A stretch of 64,000 bases of DNA from a virus, in the IMG/VR virus record IMGVR_UViG_3300007512_000001, positions 62,001 to 126,000 of that record. One strand, written 5' to 3'. Every line of letters begins with the position of its first letter. The first letter of the stretch is position 1. Shown here piece by piece: positions 29,463 through 38,989 of the stretch. Made by a program: the position numbers and the translations under genes. The notes beneath the pieces are model-generated. The model saw nothing but the letters and a program-made list of their open reading frames with translations. It was not told the DNA's origin and searched no databases.

Positions 29463-32400
29463 CTATGCACTTGTTACAATTGTGCCACTTGCTCTAATCT
29501 TAGATGCAGTGACAGCATCTATAATCTCAATATTATCTACTTTTACATCACTTATAAAAATTTCATCACTAGCACATTCAACTTCAAATAAACTACCAAA
29601 ATTTTGGTTTGTGCCAGTAGGTACAATTAAAATGGTCGCTACGTGCGGCGCTAATTCATGATGAACAAACGCTGATAATTCTGTAAAATAAAAAGTATCT
29701 CCAAAATCCCAATTTTCGTCTTCAAAATAATCAATGAATGCGTCTACAGTTCTTGTTTTTAATTCAGAATCAGTAATTGGAGAATTTGGATTTTTTACTA
29801 TTTTAAATTGTGCTTGTAAATTAGCATCTGCTTTACTACCAAATAATACCTTATATTTTACCGGATGAAAAATAATTTCATCACTCAACATTTTATATTC
29901 TAATAAACTACCAAATTGTGTTGCCAATTCTGTTGTAGTACTTGTTTCTGGTTTAGTAACAACACCTGTATTATCTTGAATATACCGCACAAACTGATCA
30001 TTATATGATTGTGTTAAAATGTATAAATCAATAATATTACTCAGTCCTGGATTAATTCTTCTATCACTTGGTGAGTTGTGTTTATAATTAAAGTATAAGT
30101 CTTTTCTACCTACATATGTTAGATAATCTGTACTGTCTAAAAGAGTACTATCAGATGAATTATTAACTTTAAACTTCTTATCTAACGTCAAATATATAAC
30201 TTCACCATCTTTAAAAATTGATGTGTCGGATGGTAAATTTGTTTCTAAATCATAATCTAAATTAATTGTTTTTTTAGTTAATCTATATTGTTGGCCACCG
30301 TCTGCTTCTGTAAATTTTTCAAAAAATACTAGTTTGTTATTTGGATTAACACTAGGATCAACAATAGATGTAAACTGATCAGGATTATCAGGTATACCGT
30401 CGTCGTCACTATCTAAGAAAGTAACTAGAACTCTGCGTGTATTAGTATTGCCTGTAAATTCTGTATCCAGCCCATAAATTTGCCAGATGTAATCTTCTTC
30501 TAATGCGTCATTTGCATCAGGCTTACTGTTCATTTTAAATACATTAACATAATCTATTACTGTTTGTCCTGTACGAGAATCATAAATTTTAAGTGAGTCA
30601 TCAAAATAAAATCTTGTTTCTAAATCACTTTCAAAACTATAGTTTAATCCTCTATAAGTTGCTGTATACATCACGCCAGTACTTTTAAAACGAATCATCC
30701 AACTTGCGTCCTTACGCAATCCCGACGTGTCACCGGCATATCCAAATCCAAAGTTATCAGAAACGTTTAAATTTTCTGCTAATACAATATACCATTCTCT
30801 GTCGTTAAGATCAAAACGTAAACCAAATTCTTCGTGATTAAAGATTTTGTTTAACATTGCTGTTTCAATTGATGAAGACAAATCAGTGTCAAACTGTGGA
30901 ATAATCTCTGCGACTTCTGCACCATCACCAATTTTCTCTGTTAACGTTACCGGGCCACTGCCATTTGACAAATTACCTACGCCACCATTCATACCGTCGC
31001 CTACAACATTTTTAATCATTGCCCATATAGAGCTAAATGTTCCTGGCGCGTCAACTGAGCCTGTATGCAAACTACCATCTGCTTTAAAGTATTTTCCAGA
31101 TGGTGCATTAAACTTAACTAGTGAGTTATTTGTTAACCATTTTCTTGCATCAGGTGCTGATGACCCCAATGGCACAGGTGATCCAATATTATTTTTAAAA
31201 TAACCTGTACTTAAATTGGTGCCGGTTGTTGATTGCTCCCACGTCGTGGTTGCAACTGTTATTCTAGAATATTTTTTATAATAGTATTGTTTACTACCAA
31301 CGTCACGTAAGATGGGTTCTATTCTATCACGAATAATTCGCAATATGTCCATCTCGTTTACAAACTCAAAATCAAAGTTATTAGTAAATATTTCTTCAAA
31401 TAATATTCCATCTTCACAAAATACATTTGTAGATGAATATTTTGCAGACGGATCTACAACATCCAAATAACGTGATATACCGCTGGATGTTCTGTTAACC
31501 GCTTTTGCTTTTATGATTTCATTTGTTGCCGTGACTGGGAATATATTATAATCTTCACCATTTACCATACGATTTTGTGTGTAATAGGCCTGCGGTGCAT
31601 TTGTTCTAATATCTTCAATTGTTTCTCTTTCTGCCGCATTGTAAATCTGCTGTTGTAAATCAAATACCATGGTTAAGGTATGTGTTATATTATACTTGTT
31701 TAAATAAGTGACACTTAACGTAACACCTTGCATATCATCTGTATTAATATCATATGTTAATCCGTTACTTTGTCTAAAATAAGATCTAAAACCTCCCCGA
31801 GGCATATCTGAGAAGATACCATCTCCAAATATATATGAAATTTGATCCGCTTCGCGTGACGTTACACTGTATAATGTTCTTATATCTTTGGCCAAACTAT
31901 TATATATTACATTATTGCCGACCACACTAGGAACTTGTGTCCATAATCTATACAAATCATTATTGGAATCTAATTCATATAGCCATACATCATTATTATT
32001 AACGTTACTGGTATTAATTAAAACTTGTCTATTAGGAATTGCTTGGTCAATATTGAAATCAGATGATCGTAGCGTACCTTGTTTGAAGTACGCAAAAAAT
32101 CCCGTATTGTCACTGCCATTGCCCTTGCCATCACTCCTATATAGAAAACCAAAAGGCGCAACATTGCTAGGTGCTTTTTCATATATAAAATCTGCATTTT
32201 GAAAAGTGGCACTAACTATTTCAAAATCTATGTTTACTCCATCAATATTAGTTGTGAATGGAAACACAGGGATAGTTCCAGATGGTATATTAATTTCATA
32301 TTCTTCTGTTAATATGCCGTTCAATGTTTTAGAACTGTTAGGGTTTCCTATTCTCTGAGAATTTACCATTGCGGCATTAAGTATTAAATTAATTTGTTCA

Positions 32401-32858
32401 GTATAATCTACATTGTTGGGGTCATTCCATTCAATTCTACTATTTGCTAGATTTTCACCATTGGAATCATAAACATCTTCTGTTGTAGAAATGCTTGATA
32501 ATTTTAATAATCCACTAGCATTTATACTACGCTTTGCGTTATAACTTACTAGTCTAGCAAGTCTTAAAATACTTTCTCTGCGACTTGCAGTTGCTAGGAA
32601 ATTTTCTCTAGCATTTAAATCTACTCTGTAACTAATGTTTTGTGTTACATACGCAAGTAAGTCAATTAATGCTATAAATTCTGAACTTTCAATATAATCA
32701 TTAAAATCTTCAGGATGATATGTTTTGATATAATCAATCATTGACTTACGCAATGTTTGGAAATCATAACTTTCAAAATCAGCATTAATAAAAGATTGGT
32801 ATAACACTTGCCAATCTTCTGCGCTATATATATTATTTTGTCGTGTTGTTAGTGCCAT
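29463..32858 (-). CDS. 6: Baseplate wedge protein gp6-like
   Basis: The 1,131-residue protein is longer than T4 gp6 (about 660) but fits the marine T4-type version. The N-terminal 130 residues contain DYDFQTLRKSMIDYIK, EDFNDYIESSEFIALIDLLAY, DLNARENFLATA and RRESILRLARLVSYN, a block shared by gp6-type and other J-like wedge proteins. gp6 forms the ring that ties the baseplate wedges together. It follows gp25 with a one-base overlap, as wedge genes often do, and is followed by the giant gp7-position protein. A DSDDDGIPDNPDQ segment near residue 820 looks like a calcium-binding thrombospondin-3-type loop, an addition not known in T4. Confidence 0.85.
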   Translation of the reverse strand: MALTTRQNNIYSAEDWQVLYQSFINADFESYDFQTLRKSMIDYIKTYHPEDFNDYIESSEFIALIDLLAYVTQNISYRVDLNARENFLATASRRESILRLARLVSYNAKRSINASGLLKLSSISTTEDVYDSNGENLANSRIEWNDPNNVDYTEQINLILNAAMVNSQRIGNPNSSKTLNGILTEEYEINIPSGTIPVFPFTTNIDGVNIDFEIVSATFQNADFIYEKAPSNVAPFGFLYRSDGKGNGSDNTGFFAYFKQGTLRSSDFNIDQAIPNRQVLINTSNVNNNDVWLYELDSNNDLYRLWTQVPSVVGNNVIYNSLAKDIRTLYSVTSREADQISYIFGDGIFSDMPRGGFRSYFRQSNGLTYDINTDDMQGVTLSVTYLNKYNITHTLTMVFDLQQQIYNAAERETIEDIRTNAPQAYYTQNRMVNGEDYNIFPVTATNEIIKAKAVNRTSSGISRYLDVVDPSAKYSSTNVFCEDGILFEEIFTNNFDFEFVNEMDILRIIRDRIEPILRDVGSKQYYYKKYSRITVATTTWEQSTTGTNLSTGYFKNNIGSPVPLGSSAPDARKWLTNNSLVKFNAPSGKYFKADGSLHTGSVDAPGTFSSIWAMIKNVVGDGMNGGVGNLSNGSGPVTLTEKIGDGAEVAEIIPQFDTDLSSSIETAMLNKIFNHEEFGLRFDLNDREWYIVLAENLNVSDNFGFGYAGDTSGLRKDASWMIRFKSTGVMYTATYRGLNYSFESDLETRFYFDDSLKIYDSRTGQTVIDYVNVFKMNSKPDANDALEEDYIWQIYGLDTEFTGNTNTRRVLVTFLDSDDDGIPDNPDQFTSIVDPSVNPNNKLVFFEKFTEADGGQQYRLTKKTINLDYDLETNLPSDTSIFKDGEVIYLTLDKKFKVNNSSDSTLLDSTDYLTYVGRKDLYFNYKHNSPSDRRINPGLSNIIDLYILTQSYNDQFVRYIQDNTGVVTKPETSTTTELATQFGSLLEYKMLSDEIIFHPVKYKVLFGSKADANLQAQFKIVKNPNSPITDSELKTRTVDAFIDYFEDENWDFGDTFYFTELSAFVHHELAPHVATILIVPTGTNQNFGSLFEVECASDEIFISDVKVDNIEIIDAVTASKIRASGTIVTSA

Positions 32859-33247
32859 TATACTGTACTCAATGTAGCTCGGGTTGTTTCTGTATCAAAC
32901 TCTATTAACAAATGTTCTATTATTTGGTCCGGAATAAATGTCAAATTTAATTCTATTATTAAACCCTGTTCAACTTGTCTGACTACAATATCATTTCCTT
33001 CTATTCTTGGATCATATGCCAGAATCGTTTGTATATCCTGTCTAATTGTTTCAATTGTAGTCTCATTCAAAGGCTCATAAATCATATCCCAAACTATAGA
33101 GCCGAAATCAGGTAACTGTAATTTCTCTCCCTTTCTTATATTAAAATGGTTTGTAAGATCCTGTTTAGCAATATCAAACCCGGTTAATGTGAAAGAATTA
33201 GAGAACTTTTTACCTTGTGTATTGAAGCCTTTGTATGTAATCGCCAT
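32858..33247 (-). CDS. 25: Baseplate wedge protein gp25
   Basis: The 129-residue protein matches the GPW/gp25 family. It has an N-terminal FSNSFTLTG strand, then RKGEKLQLPDFGSIVWDMIYEP, then a helix and ILAYDPRI near residue 80. The EPR-type core is represented here as DPR. gp25 is the small wedge protein found in all contractile tails; it binds gp6 and starts sheath assembly. It overlaps the gp6 gene by one base. The 48-base gap upstream holds a copy of the ATATGCTACTA motif and a CTAAATA element. Confidence 0.9.
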   Translation of the reverse strand: MAITYKGFNTQGKKFSNSFTLTGFDIAKQDLTNHFNIRKGEKLQLPDFGSIVWDMIYEPLNETTIETIRQDIQTILAYDPRIEGNDIVVRQVEQGLIIELNLTFIPDQIIEHLLIEFDTETTRATLSTV

Positions 33248-33268
33248 GCTAATATTTAGTGTTTTTAA

Positions 33269-33284
33269 TAATATGCTACTATTA
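33269..33284. repeat. Intergenic motif AATATGCTACTATTAA
   Basis: One of four intergenic copies, in the 48-base gap between the gp5-like gene and gp25. Confidence 0.6.
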
Positions 33285-33295
33285 ACCTAGGTAGA

Positions 33296-34846
33296 TTAAT
33301 TACTACTATCAGCAATATGTGAGGTGGTTCCTGCTTTAGGTTCCTTTTTCTTTGATTGGTTAATTCTTGGATCTGGCTCGTGCATCGGAACACGTTGCAT
33401 TGCGGTATAATAAGAGTAACTACCATCAACAGCATAGCGTTTACCGCCGTGTGTGTTGGATTCTCCCTTGTTTACCCAGTTATTTTCATATACAGGTACC
33501 TTGGTTGGTTCTTCAGCAACGTTGCCTGCTTCTGTGTTGAGTTTTATAGGGTACTTAGCACCGCCGCCACTTTTAACATAGATACATGCTGTACTTGTAA
33601 CACTGATTGCTTCTTTGCATGTAATGTTAAACCAACCTGTCGACGACATGTTAAATGTGCCGGCCGCATATGTTTTCATGTTACCATTGACATATATATG
33701 TGCGTGGCCCTTGCCTTCAACCCCGGCCGGATTTGTTTCAATTTTAAAATTATGGCCTGCTAAAATATTAACATCTTCACCTGCTTGTATATTAACATCA
33801 ACATCTGCTAACATATTAACATTTCCTTCTGCGTGAACGCTAATATCTCTAGCACTAAACACATCTACTGAGCCATCATTTCTTAATTCTGCCCAAGCAC
33901 TGCCACTTGCAGTTCCTAAGTAAATTGTTCCACCGTCATCACTTAGTAAAACTTGGTGTCCTGTTCCTGTGCGTAGTCTAATAAGTTGGCTAAGGCCTTG
34001 TTGATCACCGTCGTCCATAACAAATGTATGTCCAGACTTTCTATTATAAGGCCAATCATATCCTGTACTATTTTCAGTAATTAAACCTTGTTTAATGGAT
34101 CCATAATCATAGTCCAATGGTCCAGGTGTTGAAATACCAAATACGTTAGAAGGACTTTCACGCTGGGCACTTGACGTACTAATGCCTCTGACATAATCTG
34201 CCTCCAATCCTTGTGCAAGCAATGTATCAAAAAGAGGATGCACCGGCTTTTCAACATTCTTCCAAGCAGTGGATTTATCAAAACTTTTTACTTGTAACTT
34301 ATTATACTCTGCAACAGGTACTTCAAAATTTGGTGATGTGATGCCTGCGTTCGTTGTAGACTTAGACTTTGCAAATGCCGGGGAGGCTGCTATACCTGGC
34401 ACCATATGTAACATCAATGCATCAGGTATATAAGAAATAATATATCCATTTTCAAGTATTCCTTCTGCAAAGACCACCATAACTTGTGTATCAATATCAG
34501 GAGTAGGCAACCACATACCATAAGATTTAGTGGTTGTTTCATATTGGCCTGCAGATCCTACATCTAAATTATTTGTTCTTCCGTAAAACGGCAAGGCTAA
34601 TGAACATAATATTACATTACTTTCTTGTTCTGTTTTATCGTATTTAGAGTGGGGATTTGACGTCCGTTGTTCGGCCAATGCTGGAATATAAACACCAATA
34701 CGATTCATACCACTGTCGTCGCCATAGCCTTTTACTATTCCTATATAAGGACCTGGATCTACTTTTGCAGAATAATCACGAGAACTCGTTGGAAGGCCGG
34801 GTGTTGGCTTTTTTGGTTTATTATTATAATCTGATTGACCAGGCAT
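33296..34846 (-). CDS. 5: Central tail spike gp5-like protein without lysozyme domain
   Basis: The 516-residue protein has an N-terminal OB-fold-like region (YIGIVKGYGDD and NRIGVYIPAL, residues about 34-60, then DIDTQVMVVFAEG). The second half reads like a beta-helix: GTIYLGTASGS, DGSVDVFSARDISVHAEGN, VNMLADVDVN, IQAGEDVNILAGHNF. This matches gp5/VgrG spikes, which pierce the outer membrane. T4 gp5 has a lysozyme domain between OB fold and helix; nothing with a lysozyme E-D-T signature is visible here, so it is a spike without its own muramidase. It lies between the hub-like gene and gp25. Confidence 0.75.
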   Translation of the reverse strand: MPGQSDYNNKPKKPTPGLPTSSRDYSAKVDPGPYIGIVKGYGDDSGMNRIGVYIPALAEQRTSNPHSKYDKTEQESNVILCSLALPFYGRTNNLDVGSAGQYETTTKSYGMWLPTPDIDTQVMVVFAEGILENGYIISYIPDALMLHMVPGIAASPAFAKSKSTTNAGITSPNFEVPVAEYNKLQVKSFDKSTAWKNVEKPVHPLFDTLLAQGLEADYVRGISTSSAQRESPSNVFGISTPGPLDYDYGSIKQGLITENSTGYDWPYNRKSGHTFVMDDGDQQGLSQLIRLRTGTGHQVLLSDDGGTIYLGTASGSAWAELRNDGSVDVFSARDISVHAEGNVNMLADVDVNIQAGEDVNILAGHNFKIETNPAGVEGKGHAHIYVNGNMKTYAAGTFNMSSTGWFNITCKEAISVTSTACIYVKSGGGAKYPIKLNTEAGNVAEEPTKVPVYENNWVNKGESNTHGGKRYAVDGSYSYYTAMQRVPMHEPDPRINQSKKKEPKAGTTSHIADSSN

Positions 34847-34861
34847 TGTGTTTTCCTGTTA

Positions 34862-37800
34862 TTAGAATCCGCCACCACCGCCGGTAGTCGTAGATTCTTT
34901 TTCTGAAATAATATCTAATAAGTAGCCAGTTTTTTTCCAACTTGGTACATTATTTCCATATTTATTGTGTATAACCTCATTTTTTTCACTTGCTGAGTTT
35001 CCGCGTTCCCAGGCGTGTGCCAATTGTGTGCCGCTTAGTACGGCGGCTGCGGCCGCAACACCTGCTCTAATAATTCTACCAGCCGGATGTAACGATGCAA
35101 CGGCAAGAACCCCTGCTCCGGCGGCAAGGCCTGCATTAATGATTGTTTGTCTTTCTACACCCATTATTGTATCATTGTTTGCTACAGTAGTTTGATCCGA
35201 TGTTTCATATGTACTAATATTAGGATGTCTATCTAATGCCACTGTTCCTACGGGATTTCCTTGAGGAGTCGGTAATACCGTGCCACCAGTGGTGGTCACA
35301 AAGGACGGCGATGATCTATATTGTTCAACCGGTCCGCCAGCACTAAAGGATGGCGATGATCTATATGGTTCAGCAGGTGAACTATTACTAAATGTGACAG
35401 GGCCAGAGGCATCTGCGGGATTAGGTCTAATTGGTGTTAATTCACTACCAGTAGTAGACAATTCTGATGCAAGTGTTCCTGATGATTGTGCTATGCTGGG
35501 AGATCCAAATCTACTTGCTTCAGATGCTCTAAATTCTGCCGCGGTTTGCGGCCTATTTTGTAACGCCGCTGTATTAAAATCTGCGTGGGGATTTACAAAG
35601 TTTTTGCTAGAACTTGTTTCTGTAACTGGAAATGGGCCTTCAATTCCCGCAAATTCATTGTTTACTTCTATTGCTTCTGCAGTTAATTGCCTATTCTTCA
35701 TTTCTTCTTTTACTGTCAATGGAGTTCCTGCAAACTCATCTGCATCCATTGGTGTCGGTGCTACTCCAGTGCCGCCAAATGCATCTAAGCCTACGGCGGC
35801 TTCATTAGCAACTTCTGCAGAACCAGGTGTTATTAACTGATTAGCAGCTGCTTTAGCATCTTCAAAATCATAATTGTTTGCTTCATCATTAGACATTAAT
35901 TCTGTATTCTTTTCAGGATTATCAATATTTTCACGCCATTGATTATAAATTCTTGTTGCTTCAATAGTTTGTGTAAATTCTCCACCTTGGAAAACACTGT
36001 TAACCTCCCATACTCTATAATAACCAGATAACGTACTACCGCCGGCACTGCTACTAAAGTCTGCTAATCCGGTCGCTTCATCATAATCTCTAGGTGTTTT
36101 GAATAACAAATAAAAATGTGCATCATCTAAGTCACATAATATTGCACCATTCTTTGGATCATGGCCGTTTGTACCGCCTCCTGCTCCAGTTTTATTAGGA
36201 GTTGCCATTGACAATACACCATCCTGTTGAATATATCCCGGATCCCCTACTATTTCCATAGTTACCGACATCATGTCCGATCCTGGTGTTCTATATAAGT
36301 TTTCCATTAAGGTTGCGCCGGTTCTTTGTTTACTTGTTGCGTGTGGATCTTGAATAAACTTTTTAGACTTCGGTTTAATGTTTTGGCCACCTGCTACTTT
36401 TGATTGTTGGTCTTGCCTATTCCCCGCATCTGGTGCAACATTCGACTCCTCCTCTGGTATTATAGCCTGATCAGCGGATGCATTGCCTGTTGCAACCCCT
36501 GCCATAGCTAATATAAAAGAATTATTAAAGGTTAAATCTAAATTTCTAATATCTAAATTTTGGCCACTGTAAATATAATCATAACTTCTTGCAACATTGC
36601 GTACTCCATTTTGTCCTGGCTTAGCCTTGCCTCCGGTGACTTCTGGATCTACTACCTTATAGGGATCAATTTGTATAAGGGTGTGTCTAGCATATTTGTT
36701 ACGTATGTTATCGAATTCTTTTAATATTTTAACATATGTAATCTTAAACCAATCTAATCCTTTGTTGGGATCCTTTAAAACTTCTTTTGCTTCAGATACT
36801 TTTCCTAATGGTTTATTATCTGCAAGTTGGTCGGTAATATATGTACTATCACGTATTACTTTTTCTACTAATGATAGCATAGATTGTCCTGGGGCAGATA
36901 TTTCTATTTTATAATCCGATCTTTCACCATAATATCGTAACGCAGAATCGTTCTTAAATTTTTCTTTTGGAGGCGTTTGCCTTCCCCTCTCGCCACGTGC
37001 GACTGTTTCATGACCGCTTGGAACCACTTTAAGTAACGTCTGCTTTGCTACATTAGGAGATATTTTTGCAGATTTTAATCTGTTAGCGGCCGGGCCGCCT
37101 CCTGTTCCTATTCTAAATTCTATACTGTCAGCAAACTCCTGTGTTTTAGGAGCCCAAGTTCCTGCTTCATTTGGTTTTATTCCTGCGGTAAAACTGCCGG
37201 TAGTTCTATCTGTTTGTTCTCTATTAAACTCTTTTTCTAGATGTTTAAAAATATCTTGAATTTGTTTTCCTTTTATTGTTTTTAAATTAAGACTTTGTGT
37301 TATCGGATTATTATCTGCTTCCAAAACCGCCATCATAATAAATTCAAGTGAATAATTTGTGCCTTCTGCAGTAATATTAAAATCTAAATTTGCTATTCTA
37401 ACAGGAATCCAACGTGTAGCAGGTTTTATACGTACATTTTTGCCTTCCTCATCATAACCTAAAAAATCAATCTGAACTAACAACGGCTTTTCTGTCCAAT
37501 TCCCTCCATCTTCAGTTAACACTTCATGAAATCTATCTAACAGTGTGGTTCCGGTTGGTTCAACTACAGCCATACTTAGATCCATAAGGTTAGTTGCTCT
37601 AGAATTAGAGTTCATACCCATTAATCCAGAAGTTGTCATTGATTCAATGTAAAAATCTAATTCAAACTTAGGATGCCTTGCCGGCAGAATTTCTGAACCA
37701 TCATTAAGTATACCACCTGAGGAAAATAATGTATAGCATATTTTAGGTATATTTGCATGTGCCCAGTCCCAACTGCCTTTCTCTGCTAAATCATTATAAT

Positions 37801-37927
37801 TCTGCACAGTTTTGAAACTTAATAAACTTATTTTATAAGTGTAGTTTGTAAACTGGTGTAAAATATTGTCAGGTGCTGGTACAGGTTTATCTGCTACAAC
37901 TTGTAGATTAGGATCACCATTTGTCAT
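34862..37927 (-). CDS. Putative baseplate hub protein (gp27 position/type)
   Basis: The 1,021-residue protein sits directly upstream of the gp5-like spike, where hub proteins are usually encoded. The N-terminal half is well ordered, with HQFTNYTYKISLL, FYIESMTTSG, PLLVQIDFLGYDEEG and NLDFNITAEGTNYSLEF. The C-terminal third is low-complexity (Pro, Ser, Thr, Ala), includes a direct repeat around YRSSPSF (DNA 35301-35372), and has a Gly/Ala-rich hydrophobic stretch (LAAGAGVLAVA, AGVAAAAAVL) near residue 960. T4 gp27 is about 390 residues, so only the first part could correspond. A hub or tail-associated function is inferred from order; I cannot show homology. Confidence 0.5.
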   Translation of the reverse strand: MTNGDPNLQVVADKPVPAPDNILHQFTNYTYKISLLSFKTVQNYNDLAEKGSWDWAHANIPKICYTLFSSGGILNDGSEILPARHPKFELDFYIESMTTSGLMGMNSNSRATNLMDLSMAVVEPTGTTLLDRFHEVLTEDGGNWTEKPLLVQIDFLGYDEEGKNVRIKPATRWIPVRIANLDFNITAEGTNYSLEFIMMAVLEADNNPITQSLNLKTIKGKQIQDIFKHLEKEFNREQTDRTTGSFTAGIKPNEAGTWAPKTQEFADSIEFRIGTGGGPAANRLKSAKISPNVAKQTLLKVVPSGHETVARGERGRQTPPKEKFKNDSALRYYGERSDYKIEISAPGQSMLSLVEKVIRDSTYITDQLADNKPLGKVSEAKEVLKDPNKGLDWFKITYVKILKEFDNIRNKYARHTLIQIDPYKVVDPEVTGGKAKPGQNGVRNVARSYDYIYSGQNLDIRNLDLTFNNSFILAMAGVATGNASADQAIIPEEESNVAPDAGNRQDQQSKVAGGQNIKPKSKKFIQDPHATSKQRTGATLMENLYRTPGSDMMSVTMEIVGDPGYIQQDGVLSMATPNKTGAGGGTNGHDPKNGAILCDLDDAHFYLLFKTPRDYDEATGLADFSSSAGGSTLSGYYRVWEVNSVFQGGEFTQTIEATRIYNQWRENIDNPEKNTELMSNDEANNYDFEDAKAAANQLITPGSAEVANEAAVGLDAFGGTGVAPTPMDADEFAGTPLTVKEEMKNRQLTAEAIEVNNEFAGIEGPFPVTETSSSKNFVNPHADFNTAALQNRPQTAAEFRASEASRFGSPSIAQSSGTLASELSTTGSELTPIRPNPADASGPVTFSNSSPAEPYRSSPSFSAGGPVEQYRSSPSFVTTTGGTVLPTPQGNPVGTVALDRHPNISTYETSDQTTVANNDTIMGVERQTIINAGLAAGAGVLAVASLHPAGRIIRAGVAAAAAVLSGTQLAHAWERGNSASEKNEVIHNKYGNNVPSWKKTGYLLDIISEKESTTTGGGGGF

Positions 37928-37931
37928 GGTA

Positions 37932-38237
37932 TTATAACTCCAATGATCTTCGCAACGTGGTTATTTTTGGAACAATAATAGTTACCCCTGCAATAAAATC
38001 AAAAACTGGGTCAATTAGTGTATCTGGATTTCTTACTGCAAATACCCACCATAAGTTGGCATTATTATAAATTTCATGCGCCAACAAATCGGGTCTATTA
38101 GCATACTTCTCTTCAATTCTATATTCTAAATCATCATCTTCAAAAGGAAAAGATCGCTTTCTCATTATTCCTAATTTATTATTAAATGATGTTGTTAGAT
38201 AGTAAGGACTTTCTGACAAATAATTAACTTTTGGCAT
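37932..38237 (-). CDS. 53: Baseplate wedge protein gp53-like
   Basis: The 101-residue protein has YRIEEKYANRPDLLAHEIYNN followed by WWVFAVRNPD and a TIIVP end. This pattern, NRPDxLAxxIYxNxxLWWVFAxxN, is the LysM-like core of gp53-type wedge proteins and related small baseplate proteins. T4 gp53 is 196 residues, so this is a short form. In T4, gene 53 also precedes gene 5. The gene overlaps the upstream 223-residue gene by one base and is 4 bases from the next, so the three are probably coupled. Confidence 0.65.
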   Translation of the reverse strand: MPKVNYLSESPYYLTTSFNNKLGIMRKRSFPFEDDDLEYRIEEKYANRPDLLAHEIYNNANLWWVFAVRNPDTLIDPVFDFIAGVTIIVPKITTLRRSLEL

Positions 38238-38908
38238 TATATAAATCCTCCTTCACTATCACTTCCAAGTAGATCGCCGTTGGCAAAGCTCTTCAATCCG
38301 AAACGTCGAGAAGTAGCTTTTCTTGTATATGTGGGTTTGGCTGTAATTGTTACAGTAGTACTAGCAGGCATCATTGTTTTACCATCTGTTGTTCTAATAT
38401 AATCAATTGTACCAGGTAGTTCCATTGTAAATGTCTCTATTACCACAGGAACGTTTGAAAATGCATAATCCCCAAATCCATTTAATTTCACAACTGGCGG
38501 TGGTGTGCCCGCAATTGGATCTTTATCTTGGCCAAAAAACATTTTGGTAACGGTTCTTAAAAAATGTAACACAGCTCTAAGATAGTCAGCTTCTGCTGAA
38601 CTATTAGCTGTAAATTGTCCTGTAATTTGGATAGATCCAACTTGGTGGCTATCAAACGTAGGATGATCATAATTAGAATGTGTTAGTCCGGCCGCACCGT
38701 ACGAAGCATTATGCTGAACAAATACCGTAGGTGTATATGGAAATATTATTCCTTTAGACGATTGTAGGGGACCCAAAACTGGTCCGCCTAATAACTCAAT
38801 ACCAATAGTTATTTTTGTTCTCCAATCTTCTTTAGGGGAACTGTCGAAACCTACCTTAGGAAGAGTTGAACTACCAAATAACACGCCACCAAATGGAATT
38901 GTTGCCAT
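38237..38908 (-). CDS. Putative baseplate or tail-tube-associated protein (223 residues)
   Basis: The 223-residue protein has GIIFPYTPTVFVQH near residue 50, then a SIQITGQFTANSSAEADYLRAVLHFLR segment and KMFFG, then GTPPPVVKLNGFG and PVVIETFTMELP. This layout is seen in marine T4-type phages at the head of the baseplate operon. Its use of a tube-like beta sandwich makes a gp48/gp54-like tube-initiating role possible, but that is a guess from layout. It is the first gene of the long leftward operon. A one-mismatch late promoter (AATAAATA) lies at 38941-38934. Confidence 0.55.
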   Translation of the reverse strand: MATIPFGGVLFGSSTLPKVGFDSSPKEDWRTKITIGIELLGGPVLGPLQSSKGIIFPYTPTVFVQHNASYGAAGLTHSNYDHPTFDSHQVGSIQITGQFTANSSAEADYLRAVLHFLRTVTKMFFGQDKDPIAGTPPPVVKLNGFGDYAFSNVPVVIETFTMELPGTIDYIRTTDGKTMMPASTTVTITAKPTYTRKATSRRFGLKSFANGDLLGSDSEGGFI

Positions 38909-38933
38909 AAAAATATTTCCTATTATATCTTTC

Positions 38934-38941
38934 TATTTATT
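38934..38941 (-). promoter_or_regulatory. Candidate late promoter AATAAATA
   Basis: The minus strand reads AATAAATA, one base off the TATAAATA core, 26 bases before the 223-residue baseplate gene. It would start the long leftward operon. Its outer edge touches the divergent -35 box for gp55. Confidence 0.45.
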
Positions 38942-38969
38942 TGACTTTTTAATATGCGTGTATTATAAT
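38941..38969 (+). promoter_or_regulatory. Sigma70-type early promoter for gp55 operon
   Basis: TTGACT (38941-38946), a 17-base spacer and TATAAT (38964-38969) form a near-consensus host promoter. Transcription would start near 38976, leaving a leader of about 14 bases with GGAG at 38981-38984 before the gp55 ATG. Confidence 0.75.
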
Positions 38970-38989
38970 AAATATATTATGGAGCATTT

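Noticed and set aside
35280-35840. 186-codon rightward open frame
   Set aside because: It is antisense to the low-complexity end of the hub-like gene and mirrors its composition.
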